Numbered from the stretch's first letter, positions 19,101 to 26,777 are shown. The stretch: 64,000 bases of DNA from Streptomyces sp. NBC_00353 (GCF_036108815.1 NZ_CP107985.1:3658001-3722000), one strand, 5' to 3'. Notes: a model not told the origin generated them from the letters alone. Numbers and translations are program-made.

Positions 19101-19990
19101 GCGCCGTCCTGCCAGTCGACGGCCTTGTCCCCGTTGGCGTCGGGGGTGACGACGACCTTGGCCCAGGGCAGGTTCGCGCCGCTCTCCGGCTTCGGTGCGC
19201 CGGCGCCGCGGTAGGTCCACTGCCCGGACCAGACGCCGACCCGGACGGTGCCGTCGTCGGCCTTGCGCGCCTGGTGCCAGAACCGGGCGTCATCGCCCCC
19301 GGTGGCGCCGGACGGCTTGTCGTACGAGGAATTGGACTCGACGGCCGCAGCGAGCGAGCCGGTGTTGACGATCGCGTACGAGGCGCCGACCGGCGCCTTG
19401 TCGGCGGCGGTGTCCGCGGTGACCCGGGCGAAGACGTCGGCGGTCTTCGTCGAGTCCGGGTCGAGGCGGGTGAACGCGGTGGCGGCGCCGGTGTCCGTGG
19501 AGCCGACGGAGACCAGGTCGTGGCCGGGGATGTCGATGGTGCCGACCCGGAACGCCTCGGTGTCGCGGACGGCCGTCACCCTGAAGGTGGTGGTGCGTCC
19601 GGAGACCGAGAGCGAGGCGTCGATCTCCACACCGGGCAGGTCGGGGAAGGTGAGCGTGTACCGCGCGGTCGTGGCGGTGACCTCGGGCGCGCCCTTCGGC
19701 TGCACCGGGTGCGCGGCACCGTTGAGGGTCACGGCGGTCACCGGCTGTGTACTGCCGAGCAGTTGGTTGCCGCTGTCCCGATCGGTGTACGACAGGACAC
19801 GCGGGAAGTCGTCGGCGACAGCGACCGAGAGCTGCGGGGATCCGATGACGGCGGCATCCGCGGGGACGGCCGTGCCGGCTGCGGCGGGGGGCGGAGTGGC
19901 GGCTGCGGCGGGGAGTGCGGTCCCCACGAGCGCCAGGACGGCGGCTGAGGCGGCGGCGACAGCGCCCGCCGAAGTGAATCTTCGCGACAT
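16118..19990 (-). CDS. secreted GH101 endo-alpha-N-acetylgalactosaminidase
   Basis: Extracellular glycoside hydrolase of family GH101, whose members release intact Gal-beta-1,3-GalNAc from Ser/Thr of mucin-type glycoproteins. 1290 residues: Ala-rich signal peptide (1-30), N-terminal beta-sandwich, catalytic barrel with candidate nucleophile D468 (LLYIDVYYTHGW) and acid/base in the segment around E494-E500 (NVATEWADKFERG), galactose-binding-like modules, a NEW3/NPCBM-associated domain, and a C-terminal NPCBM module ending in HADWGNARFHC. I use the ATG at 19990, which has CAGGG just upstream and precedes the signal peptide; an upstream ATG adds 43 unlikely residues. Confidence 0.9.
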   Translation of the reverse strand: MSRRFTSAGAVAAASAAVLALVGTALPAAAATPPPAAAGTAVPADAAVIGSPQLSVAVADDFPRVLSYTDRDSGNQLLGSTQPVTAVTLNGAAHPVQPKGAPEVTATTARYTLTFPDLPGVEIDASLSVSGRTTTFRVTAVRDTEAFRVGTIDIPGHDLVSVGSTDTGAATAFTRLDPDSTKTADVFARVTADTAADKAPVGASYAIVNTGSLAAAVESNSSYDKPSGATGGDDARFWHQARKADDGTVRVGVWSGQWTYRGAGAPKPESGANLPWAKVVVTPDANGDKAVDWQDGAVAFRTIGVTAPGSDDTANRVITHIPFNFASQATHPFLRTLDDVKRVSLATDGLGQLALLKGYASEGHDSAHPDYGGNYNERAGGLKDLNALLREGKKWGATFGVHVNATEAYADAHAFDEKLVDKTKPGWNWLGQSYYIDQRNDINSGNLARRFQQLRDETDLNLSLLYIDVYYTHGWIADKTLQSVQKQGWNVATEWADKFERGSLWSHWANDLDYGGATNKGLNSQIIRFIRNSEKDVWNNDPVLGQTAIDEFEGWTGETDWNAFYDNIWQRNLPAKYLQQQKITRWDGNDITFTGGVRGTVEDGRRTFYDHGRKVLSGTDYLLPWDGGKKLYHYSKSGGTSSWSVPSKGAYTVYKLTDNGRVKTGTVRPVDGKITLTATAGQPYVLYPDHAPAAADPEWGEGSAVDDPGFNDNGLDDWSKTGTVARDTDDQGRNSAKLSGDGTAAVAQRISGLKPGARYTASALIEVQPGKTRHTTLSIGGRSVAVDRSTAEDYVAASDWHGTYFQRAKVNFTAPADGRTTFRIEAARGSAATVRADDVRIVANAPATEKNTVVYEDFEDVDQGWGPFLKGDAGGSTDPRTVVSQLHAPYTQAGWNGKLVDDVIGGKESLKAHEENSGLVYRTAPWTVPMADGHRYKIEYDYQSSHAGAYEWVDGYDRITADGNPDSVETRTTAIGQQRTTGHFSETVTAGCGDTWTGLRKRDDAPEGADFVLDAFTVTDLGRAPAGEPAACGTLSVDPAAETLEPGTANVVKASFTNYEATAATDVSVGLTVPDGWKAEPVGAVTFDSVAAGAKVTGSWQVTPPVDAEYRTYSLSAEASYTVGGAERTLGAQTSVRTLPPPPTTDSWASDLDWTASSNGWGPVERDLSNGETGAGDGTPLTIGGTVYAKGLGSHAPANIRYYLGGRCTSFTAEVGVDDVQKTAGSVQFGVRADGTEKVKSPVLKAADTAWSLTADVTGAKYVELVVADGGDGNGNDHADWGNARFHCGS

Positions 19991-20204
19991 GTGCCCTGAG
20001 TAGTCCCCATGTCGGGACACCGTCAACGACGTGGGACCTCGATGTGCGTGCCAGTCCAACAACCGCGTTGCGTAAGTCCAAGTGGCCGGTGGGCGGGCCG
20101 AGGCGGGTGCGGTGTTCACTTCCTGACCGCACAGTCAGGACCCGCCCCGCAGTCGCCCGCCAATTACCGTTCCCACTCGACGAGTTGTGAAGAATTCTCT
20201 TTCT

Positions 20205-20218
20205 TGAGAGCGCTCTCA
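20205..20218. promoter_or_regulatory. LacI-family operator upstream of GH64 gene
   Basis: TGAGAGCGCTCTCA, a perfect 14-bp palindrome 122 bp before the GH64 start. It is close to the CebR box I recall (TGGGAGCGCTCCCA). The 17-bp core TTGAGAGCGCTCTCAGT is identical to the copy at 39115-39131. Confidence 0.8.
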
Positions 20219-20339
20219 GTCACAACCCTTGACGGTCATGGCGGCCGTCGCAAGAGTGGTGCGCACCGCGGACGCCCCTTGTTCCGAATCCCCGCACGAT
20301 CGTTCCCGTCCGCGGCCCCCACACCTCAGGAGTCCCCCC

Positions 20340-21566
20340 GTGATCTCGCGCAGACTGTTCCTGACGGGCGCCGCCGCCACCGCGACCGCGCTCACCTACC
20401 CCGCCTGGGGAAGTGCCCTCAGCCCGCACGCGTCGGCGGCCGCCGCCACCTGTGAACTGGCCCTGGAGAACCGCTCGCTGCCCGGCACGGTCCACGCCTA
20501 TGTCACCGGCCATGAGCAGGGCACCGACCGCTGGATGCTGCTGCGGGCCGACGGCAGCGTCTACCGCCCCGACTCCCCCGCCGCACCGCAGACCCCGCTG
20601 CCGGTCGACTGCGCCATCCCGCTGAAGTCGGCCGGCGCCGGTCCCGTGATCCTGACCCTTCCTCAGATGTACGGGGCCCGCGTCTACTTCGTACGCGACG
20701 GCAAGCTGGACTTCTTCCTGAACCCCGGCCCCGCGCTGGTCGAGCCGGCGTTCGCGACGTCCGCCGACCCGAACTACGGGCGGACCTGGTCGTTCTGCGA
20801 GTTCACTTTCAACCCGCAGCAGCTGTACGCGAACATCAGCTACGTCGATCTGGTCACCGCGCTGCCGATCGGTCTGACGCTGGAGGGCGACACGACGCAC
20901 ACGGTCGCGCCGCTTCCGAACGGTGCCGTGCAGCGGATCGCCGACGCCCTGACCGCCCAGGCGGCGGCCGACGGACAACCGTGGGACAAGCTGGTGACCC
21001 GTGGCACGGACGGCAACGTACTGCGGGTGATCTCGCCGCAGAACCTGATGGCACCGTATTTCGACCGGCCGGACCAGATGCCGTTCCGGGACCTGTTCAC
21101 CGCACAGATCGACCAGGCCTGGGACAAGTACCGGGGTACGGATCTGCGGATCGATCTCCAGGGCGGCCGGGGCGTACGGACCGGCCGGGTCGTCGGCGAC
21201 ATCCTGACCTTCGACGGCGGCCACACCTTCACCAAGCCGGTGTCGAAGGACATCTTCACCTGCAACCACGGGCCGTTCACCAACAACCCGGGCGACTCCG
21301 ACGACAAGAAGGCCCTGCTGGCGCGGCTGGCAGCGGGCTTCAACCGGTCCCTCATGCTCTCGCACCCCGACCAGCCGAACGGCACGACGGTGGCGGACTA
21401 CTACCGGGGCGCGGTGACGAACCACTGGTCGCGCGTGGTGCACGCGAACACCCCGATCGGGTACGCGTTCCCGTACGACGACGTGCGTCCCGACGGTGAG
21501 CCGGACGTCTCCGGGGCGGCGAACGACGGCAACCCGCGGCGGTTCACGGTGAGCGTGGGCTCCTGA
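20340..21566 (+). CDS. secreted GH64 beta-1,3-glucanase
   Basis: Extracellular endo-beta-1,3-glucanase of the GH64 (thaumatin-like) family, which cleaves laminarin or fungal-wall glucan into laminari-oligosaccharides. 408 residues from a GTG with CAGGAG upstream. The N-terminus has a twin-arginine signal (SRRLFL) and Ala-rich stretch, so export is probably by Tat. Family segments include FCEFTFNPQQLYANISYVD and the later THTVAPLP region. The LacI-type operator 122 bp upstream places it in the regulon of the transporter/beta-glucosidase operon at 28.7-39.2 kb. Confidence 0.92.
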   Translation: MISRRLFLTGAAATATALTYPAWGSALSPHASAAAATCELALENRSLPGTVHAYVTGHEQGTDRWMLLRADGSVYRPDSPAAPQTPLPVDCAIPLKSAGAGPVILTLPQMYGARVYFVRDGKLDFFLNPGPALVEPAFATSADPNYGRTWSFCEFTFNPQQLYANISYVDLVTALPIGLTLEGDTTHTVAPLPNGAVQRIADALTAQAAADGQPWDKLVTRGTDGNVLRVISPQNLMAPYFDRPDQMPFRDLFTAQIDQAWDKYRGTDLRIDLQGGRGVRTGRVVGDILTFDGGHTFTKPVSKDIFTCNHGPFTNNPGDSDDKKALLARLAAGFNRSLMLSHPDQPNGTTVADYYRGAVTNHWSRVVHANTPIGYAFPYDDVRPDGEPDVSGAANDGNPRRFTVSVGS

Positions 21567-21584
21567 GCCAGGGAGAAGTACAGC

Positions 21585-21624
21585 CAGGTGCCCCCGCCCG
21601 GGACCTTCCGGACGGGGGCACCTG
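21585..21624. terminator. bidirectional terminator between GH64 and M15-like genes
   Basis: CAGGTGCCCCCG and CGGGGGCACCTG form a perfect 12-bp stem around a 16-nt loop between convergent genes. Confidence 0.85.
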
Positions 21625-21635
21625 CGCGTGCGGGC

Positions 21636-22160
21636 TCAGCAGCCGCCGCAGTTGTAGTAGAGGACGTCCCAGTGGTTTCCCTCGTCCGCGTAGATGTTCC
21701 CGGAGCCGGACTGGTACTGGGGAGCGCCGTCACCACGGAGCCCTATGTAGCTGAAGGCGCTGTGGATGTAGTTGGTGAGACAGGTGGACTTGCCGTAGTC
21801 GAGCTTGTAGCCGTTCCAGTGCGAGTACGTACCGCTGGCGTGCCCGGTCTCGGTGCCGCCGGTGATGTTGAGCGCGCAGCCGGTGGCGCTCTTCAGGGTC
21901 TGGGCCCCCTGGGCGGTGGCGAGGTTGAGCTGATCGAAGGACGTGCAGGTGGCGACGTTCCGGTTCGAGCAGCCGCCGGAGGACGACCAGGTGATACCGG
22001 ACGAGCTGAACCGGGCCGTCGCCTGTGCGTGCGTGAGCTTGGTGACGGCGTGGGCCTCGGTGGCGCCGCTGCCGAGAACGCCGATACCGGGGGCGAACAC
22101 GGCGCCGAGGACGAGGGCGAGGGCGGTCAGGACGGGGCGCAGTGTCATACGGGACACCAT
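21636..22160 (-). CDS. secreted M15-like (DD-peptidase fold) protein
   Basis: A 174-residue exported protein with a signal peptide (1-38, ending in EAHA). The mature part has four to six Cys, the pattern SHWNGYKLD near residue 126 and a terminal NHWDVLYYN. A spaced SHxxGxxxD and HWD resemble the zinc ligands of M15/Hedgehog-type peptidases, suggesting a cell-wall or protein endopeptidase; the assignment is by motif only. The ATG has AGGAGGAG upstream. Confidence 0.65.
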   Translation of the reverse strand: MVSRMTLRPVLTALALVLGAVFAPGIGVLGSGATEAHAVTKLTHAQATARFSSSGITWSSSGGCSNRNVATCTSFDQLNLATAQGAQTLKSATGCALNITGGTETGHASGTYSHWNGYKLDYGKSTCLTNYIHSAFSYIGLRGDGAPQYQSGSGNIYADEGNHWDVLYYNCGGC

Positions 22161-22303
22161 GGGGGACTCCTCCTGCTCATGACAACAAGGGCAGGGAGAT
22201 AGTGCCCGAGTTCTACGCGCGTCCGCCAGAGGGCATCGGGCGCCGCCGCGGCGAGCGCCGTCACCCCTGTGGACCCATCACAGAAATCAGTCGGCGCCAG
22301 ATG

Positions 22304-22355
22304 TTGAACTTTGAACAAGACGTAGCTACAGTCGATGTCGTTGAAGGTTAAACAA
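22304..22355 (+). promoter_or_regulatory. promoter and repeated element upstream of YceI gene
   Basis: TTGAAC (22304-22309), 18 bp, then TACAGT (22328-22333) is a good sigma-70-type promoter. Two related 15-mers, TTGAACTTTGAACAA (22304-22318) and TTGAAGGTTAAACAA (22341-22355), cover the -35 box and the presumed transcription start, as expected for a repressor site. Confidence 0.55.
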
Positions 22356-22396
22356 TGACCTCGACCCCCGCTCGACCAAGTCCCCGAGGAGGAGCC

Positions 22397-23008
22397 ATGG
22401 CTCTGTTCAACCGCAAGTCCGCCGCCGCCCCGTCCACCACCGCCGTGGACCCGGCCCTGACCGCGCTGACCGGCACGTACACGATCGACCCGTCGCACAG
22501 CAGCATCGGCTTCACCGTGCGTCACGCCATGGTCACCAACGTCCGCGGCTCCTTCGGCGACCACGAGGGCACGCTGACGCTGAACGGCACCGACCCGCAC
22601 CACTCCACCGCCTCCATCGACGTCAAGATCGCCAGCGTCGACACCGGCATCGCCGACCGCGACGGCCACCTGGTCAGCGGCGACTTCTTCGACGCCGAGA
22701 AGTTCCCGCTCATGACGTTCCGCTCCACCCACGCCGAGCAGCTCGGCGGCGACAAGTACCGCATCACCGGTGACCTCACCATCAAGGACGTCACCCGTCC
22801 GCTCGCCATCGACCTGGAGTTCAACGGCTCCGCCACCGACCCCTACGGCAACGAGCGCGTCGGCTTCGAGGGCGGCGCGGAAATCCTCCGCTCCGACTGG
22901 GGCCTGACCTGGAACGCGGCGCTGGAGACCGGCGGCGTGATGGTCAGCGACAAGGTCAAGCTGAACTTCGACATCTCCGCGATCAAGGCCGCCGCCGCGC
23001 AGGCCTGA
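22397..23008 (+). CDS. YceI-family protein
   Basis: A 203-residue YceI/lipocalin-like beta-barrel protein that binds long-chain isoprenoid or related lipids in known members. Family hallmarks: YTIDPSHSSIGFTVRHAMVTN near residue 32, FDAEKFPLMTF and the C-terminal TSDKVKLNFD-type strand. No signal peptide is seen, so it is probably cytosolic, common for actinomycete copies. The ATG has GAGGAGG 5 nt upstream. It is preceded by a repeated element that may bind a MarR-type repressor not encoded here. Confidence 0.92.
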   Translation: MALFNRKSAAAPSTTAVDPALTALTGTYTIDPSHSSIGFTVRHAMVTNVRGSFGDHEGTLTLNGTDPHHSTASIDVKIASVDTGIADRDGHLVSGDFFDAEKFPLMTFRSTHAEQLGGDKYRITGDLTIKDVTRPLAIDLEFNGSATDPYGNERVGFEGGAEILRSDWGLTWNAALETGGVMVSDKVKLNFDISAIKAAAAQA

Positions 23009-23027
23009 TCCTCGGAAGCACCCCGCC

Positions 23028-23079
23028 CCGAGCGCGCCCGCCTTCCACTCCCCCGCCGGGGAGGAAGGCGGGCGCTCGG
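23028..23079 (+). terminator. terminator of YceI gene
   Basis: A long GC-rich hairpin (CCGAGCGC... pairs with ...GCGCTCGG through the GCCTTCC/GGAAGGC segment) with two small bulges, followed by CGTTTCCCTCC. Confidence 0.75.
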
Positions 23080-23093
23080 CGTTTCCCTCCGCC

Positions 23094-23151
23094 GCGGTTC
23101 CAGCGCGTTCCCGCGCGGGGAGGCGGTTCCAGCGCCTTCCCGCGCGGGGAG
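23094..23151. repeat. 29-bp tandem duplication before the methyltransferase gene
   Basis: Two abutting 29-bp units (23094-23122 and 23123-23151) differ at one base. Each holds the palindrome CCCGCGCGGG. They end 16 bp before the methyltransferase start. Confidence 0.85.
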
Positions 23152-23167
23152 CAATAGGGTCTGCGGC

Positions 23168-23821
23168 GTGACCGAGCCGTCCTACCTACGCGAAACCCGG
23201 GTGTCGTACGACACAGTCGCCGTCGACTATGCCGAGCTCGTGCGCCCCGCATTCGAGGCCGACCTGTTGGGGCGCTCGATGCTGGGCACATTCGCCGAAC
23301 TGGTGCGAGGAGCCGGCAACGGCCCGGTCGCCGATGTGGGTTGCGGACCCGGCCATGTGACGGCACATCTCCGCTCCCTCGGCCTGGCGGCATTCGGTGT
23401 GGATCTGTCACCGGGGATGGTCGAAGTGGCCCGGCGGGACCACCCGGGTCTGCGGTTCGACGTCGGGACGATGACAGCTCTGGAGTCGGCGGACGGCGAA
23501 CTCGGCGGCATCGTCGCCTGGTACTCCATCATCCACACACCACCGGAAGTGCTGCCGACGGTGTTCGCGGAGTTCCACCGGGTGCTGGCCCCTGGAGGCC
23601 ACCTGCTGCTCGGCTTCCACGTCGGCGACGAACGACGGCGCAAGGAGACGGGGTACGGCGGCCACGCGATGACCCTCGACGTCCACCTGTTGCCACCCGA
23701 CCGCATTGCCGAGTCGGCGACCCGCGCCGGGCTCGTGGTGCACGCCACGCTGATCCGCGAGCCGGAAGGTGCGCGAATTCCGCAAGCCTGCCTTCTGGTG
23801 CGCAAACCGGGGAATTCATAA
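23168..23821 (+). CDS. class I SAM-dependent methyltransferase
   Basis: A 217-residue Rossmann-fold methyltransferase. Motif I is ADVGCGPGHVTAHL (about residue 58), followed by the acidic residue of motif II (GVDLS) and a motif IV-like IVAWYSIIH. The substrate is unknown; the family covers small molecules and ubiquinone/menaquinone-type precursors. The GTG start follows a duplicated 29-bp element and has only a weak AGGG site. Confidence 0.85.
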   Translation: MTEPSYLRETRVSYDTVAVDYAELVRPAFEADLLGRSMLGTFAELVRGAGNGPVADVGCGPGHVTAHLRSLGLAAFGVDLSPGMVEVARRDHPGLRFDVGTMTALESADGELGGIVAWYSIIHTPPEVLPTVFAEFHRVLAPGGHLLLGFHVGDERRRKETGYGGHAMTLDVHLLPPDRIAESATRAGLVVHATLIREPEGARIPQACLLVRKPGNS

Positions 23822-24069
23822 CCGCCGAACGGCAGCGGAACAAGGCGGGCAGGTCATGCGCCACGGCGTCAATTCCTCGGTGTTCCAGCACTTTCCGAGA
23901 CGCCCCGGAGATCCGGTGGGAAATGCGCGGAGCCGTCGCGCCGCTCGACGTTCGGACGACCCCGGTTCTGCGCACTCCGCGGTCCGGACGCGCACACGTC
24001 GCAGACATTTGACGAGCAGTCAGTTCACGGTGCGGGCATCTTGCGTCACATCGCACCCTTTCCCACTCT

Positions 24070-24103
24070 CCGAAAGTTTCGGTATTCCACCGACTCAAGT
24101 CGG
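24070..24103. promoter_or_regulatory. paired palindromes upstream of SGNH esterase
   Basis: CCGAAAGTTTCGG (24070-24082) and CCGACTCAAGTCGG (24090-24103) lie 7 bp apart, just upstream of the -35 box. The first contains GAAANTTTC, a motif I recall upstream of actinomycete xylanase genes. Confidence 0.6.
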
Positions 24104-24118
24104 ATCATGAAAGGTTTC

Positions 24119-24147
24119 TTGACACCCAGTAACCAGCCCGTTTACCG
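24119..24147 (+). promoter_or_regulatory. promoter of SGNH esterase gene
   Basis: TTGACA (24119-24124), 16-17 bp, then TTTACC/TTACCG. The -35 box is a full consensus match and the -10 is weak, as is typical of activated or derepressed Streptomyces genes. Confidence 0.55.
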
Positions 24148-24195
24148 TCACCGCCACAGCGTGCGTGGATCATTGTGATGAAGGGGACGCAGTCC

Positions 24196-25557
24196 ATGGC
24201 CCGAAAGTTTTCGATCGTCGGCCTGACCGTAACAGTGGCTCTTGCGGCCACAGTGGCGACGGCCTCCGCTGTGGGAGCCGTGGGCACGGAGGGCGCCCAC
24301 AAGGCACCGGGTCTGTCCGTTGACGCAAAACCGCAGCAATTGAACAACCACTGGGTGAATACCTGGACGTCGATGCCGCAGTTGACCGAGCCCTCCAATA
24401 TGCCGCCTGCGCCGTTCACGCAGGACAATCTGGTCTTCGCCGACAGCACCCTGCGACAGACCGTCCACATGGCGGTCGGCGGACAGCAGATGCGACTGCG
24501 CTTCTCCAACGCGTTCGGTGGTACGGCACTGCCCATCACCGCGGTCTCGGTCGCACTTCCGGCCGGCGGGCGGGCCGGCGACAGTGCGATCCAGCCGGGG
24601 ACCTCCCGGAAGGTGACCTTCCACGGCCGGTCGTCGGCGGTCGTTCCGGTCGGGTCGGAGATCGTCTCCGACCCGCTGGACTTCGATCTGGAGCCCGGAT
24701 CCAACCTTTCCGTGACCATCTACCTGGCCGAGGGCCAGGCGTCCAACTCCATCACCTCGCACCCCGGTTCCCGGACCACGTCATTCATGCAGGCCGGCAA
24801 CCATGTCGAGGACACGGACCTGGCGGGGGCGGCATCGACCGCACACTGGTACTTCCTCAGCGGAGTCGAGGTGTGGTCCGGAGGCACCACTGCGGCGGCT
24901 GTCATGCTGGGCGACTCGCTGACCGACGGCCGGGGCTCCACCACCAATATGAACAACCGCTGGCCGGACCAGCTGCAGGACAGGCTGCGGTCGCGCCGGG
25001 ACACCGCCGGCACCGCGATCCTCAATCAGGCGGCGGGCGGCAACCGGGTACTGAACGACGGCCTGGGCCCCAACGCCCTGTCACGGGTGGACCGTGACGT
25101 ACTGGCACAGAGCGGAGTCGAGTGGCTGCTCGTCTTCGAAGGCGTCAATGACATCGGCACGGCCGATGCCTCGGAAGCCGCCCAGAAGCAGGTGGCGGAC
25201 GATCTGATCGCGGCCTACGACCAGATCATCGTCCGGGCGCACACGCACGGGATCCGGGTGTACGGGGCGACGCTGACGCCCTTCGGCGGCAACACCGCGT
25301 ACGACGACCCGGACGGATACCGGGAGCAGGCCCGGCAGACGGTCAACAAGTGGATTCGCACCAGCGGCCGGTTCGACAGCGTGATCGACTTCGATCGCGT
25401 GGCGCGTGACCCGCAGAAGCCGGGACAACTCCTGCCGACGTACGACGACGGCGACCATCTGCACCTGAACCCGACCGGTTACCAGGCCCTGGCCGACGCC
25501 GTTCCGTCCCGGCTGTTCCGGCAGGAGCCGCTTCCGCGGGGTTTCGGCTTCAACTAG
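24196..25557 (+). CDS. secreted SGNH/GDSL esterase
   Basis: Exported serine esterase of about 453 residues. Signal peptide 1-26, then a beta-sandwich N-terminal domain of the type paired with XynE-like SGNH hydrolases, then the catalytic domain with block I GDSLTDGRGS, block III GVNDIGT and the Asp/His pair in DGDHLHLNPTGY. The family includes acetyl-xylan and related carbohydrate esterases; the xylanase-type palindrome upstream fits that. I start at the ATG at 24196, with AGGGGA 8 nt before it; GTG/ATG codons at 24175-24180 are alternatives. Confidence 0.88.
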   Translation: MARKFSIVGLTVTVALAATVATASAVGAVGTEGAHKAPGLSVDAKPQQLNNHWVNTWTSMPQLTEPSNMPPAPFTQDNLVFADSTLRQTVHMAVGGQQMRLRFSNAFGGTALPITAVSVALPAGGRAGDSAIQPGTSRKVTFHGRSSAVVPVGSEIVSDPLDFDLEPGSNLSVTIYLAEGQASNSITSHPGSRTTSFMQAGNHVEDTDLAGAASTAHWYFLSGVEVWSGGTTAAAVMLGDSLTDGRGSTTNMNNRWPDQLQDRLRSRRDTAGTAILNQAAGGNRVLNDGLGPNALSRVDRDVLAQSGVEWLLVFEGVNDIGTADASEAAQKQVADDLIAAYDQIIVRAHTHGIRVYGATLTPFGGNTAYDDPDGYREQARQTVNKWIRTSGRFDSVIDFDRVARDPQKPGQLLPTYDDGDHLHLNPTGYQALADAVPSRLFRQEPLPRGFGFN

Positions 25558-25582
25558 CCCCGGCCCGGGCCGGTTTCGGCCA

Positions 25583-25624
25583 CGCCGACAGCCGCATCAC
25601 ACGTCTGTGATGCGGCTGTCGGCG
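25583..25624 (+). terminator. terminator of SGNH esterase gene
   Basis: A perfect 19-bp stem (CGCCGACAGCCGCATCACA and its complement) with loop CGTC, followed by TTGGG. Confidence 0.88.
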
Positions 25625-25877
25625 TTGGGTATTCCGGACGGCGAAAAGCCGGAAGCACGGGCGACCACTGGACGGACCGTCAGCCCGAGCGATACCCTGC
25701 ACACATGAAGATCAGATAGAAAGACACACCTTCTGCGGCGAATTTATCAGTTACCAAGCAGGAGCGCAAGCCATCGTGGCCCGCGGTGCACAGCCCGCGT
25801 ACACCACCTGCCAACTCCACCGCCACGTCACGAAGTTGCCCTTCGTACGTTCCGAACACCACCTGAAGGGTCACCTC
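25625..25877. other. upstream region of aldo/keto reductase gene
   Basis: About 250 bp without a supported gene. The stretch 25690-25760 is AT-rich and probably carries the promoter. An in-frame GTG at 25776 with AGGAG upstream is a possible alternative start for the reductase, but it would add 34 residues absent from the usual AKR fold. Confidence 0.45.
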
Positions 25878-26777
25878 ATGACCTCGGAGACGATCACCGC
25901 GACAGCCTCGGGCAGCTGGAAGCTCGGTGACCTGACCGTCAACCGGCTCGGATTCGGCGCGATGCGCCTGACGCAGAACGGCAAGGCCTTCAGCGCCGAC
26001 AGTCCGTCCAGCGATCGCAGCCGGTCGACAGCCGTGCTGCGCCGCGCGATCGATCTCGGTGTGAACCACATCGACACCGCCGCGTTCTACTTCTCGCCGC
26101 TGCGCTCCGCCAACGAGCTGATCAACCGGGCGCTGGCGCCGTATCCCGAAGATCTCGTCATCACCACCAAGGTCGGTCCGGTGCGGGACGCCTCAGGCGC
26201 GTGGCGGACTCCGGCGAGGCCCGACGAACTGCGCGGCCAGGTCGAGGAGAACCTGCGCCAGCTGGGCCGCGACCACCTCGACGTCGTCAACCTTCGCGTC
26301 ATGGGCCAGGAGTCCGTCTCCGAGCACTTCGGCGCGCTGGCCGAGCTGCGCGATGCGGGGCTGGTCCGCCACCTCGGAGTCTCCGGCGTCACACCGGAAC
26401 ACCTGGCCGAGGCACAGGCCATCGCCCCGGTGGTCTGCGTGCAGAACCGGTACGGCATCGACGCGCACAGCGCGGACGACGACGATCTCCTGCGGGCCTG
26501 CGGCGAGATGGGCGTCGCTTTCGTGCCGTTCTTCGCGATCGCCGGCGCGGGGCGCGAGCAGGGCGCGAGCGCCGGTGACGACGACGAGCTGCTCGCCGTA
26601 GCCCGCGCACACGGAGCCACCGTCGCGCAGGTCCGGCTGGCCTGGACGCTGCACCAGGGCCCGCACGTCCTGGCCATACCGGGCACCGGCGATCCCGACC
26701 ACCTGACCGCCAACGTGGCAGCCGGAGCGCTGCGGCTCTCGCGCGACGAACTGGCAGTGCTCACCAGGAACAGTTGA
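25878..26777 (+). CDS. aldo/keto reductase
   Basis: A 299-residue cytosolic NADPH-dependent oxidoreductase with the AKR (beta/alpha)8 fold. Catalytic Asp and Tyr are in VNHIDTAAFYF (about residue 60) and Lys in LVITTKVG. The usual catalytic His after strand 4 (DxxxxHxxD) is replaced here by Arg/Val in VVNLRVMG, a variation I recall in other actinomycete members. The ATG has GAAGGG upstream. Substrate unknown. Confidence 0.9.
   Translation: MTSETITATASGSWKLGDLTVNRLGFGAMRLTQNGKAFSADSPSSDRSRSTAVLRRAIDLGVNHIDTAAFYFSPLRSANELINRALAPYPEDLVITTKVGPVRDASGAWRTPARPDELRGQVEENLRQLGRDHLDVVNLRVMGQESVSEHFGALAELRDAGLVRHLGVSGVTPEHLAEAQAIAPVVCVQNRYGIDAHSADDDDLLRACGEMGVAFVPFFAIAGAGREQGASAGDDDELLAVARAHGATVAQVRLAWTLHQGPHVLAIPGTGDPDHLTANVAAGALRLSRDELAVLTRNS

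Larger units (their letters stand above)
23822..24195. other. promoter region of the SGNH esterase gene
   Basis: 374 bp with no gene. The last 130 bp are AT-richer and hold two palindromes (24070-24082, 24090-24103) and a promoter (24119-24147). The first 180 bp show nothing I can name. Confidence 0.6.

Noticed and set aside
16130..19948. A 1272-codon open frame on the plus strand across the GH101 gene
   Set aside because: Antisense shadow with Val/Gly/Arg-rich translation and no domain; the minus strand encodes recognisable GH101.
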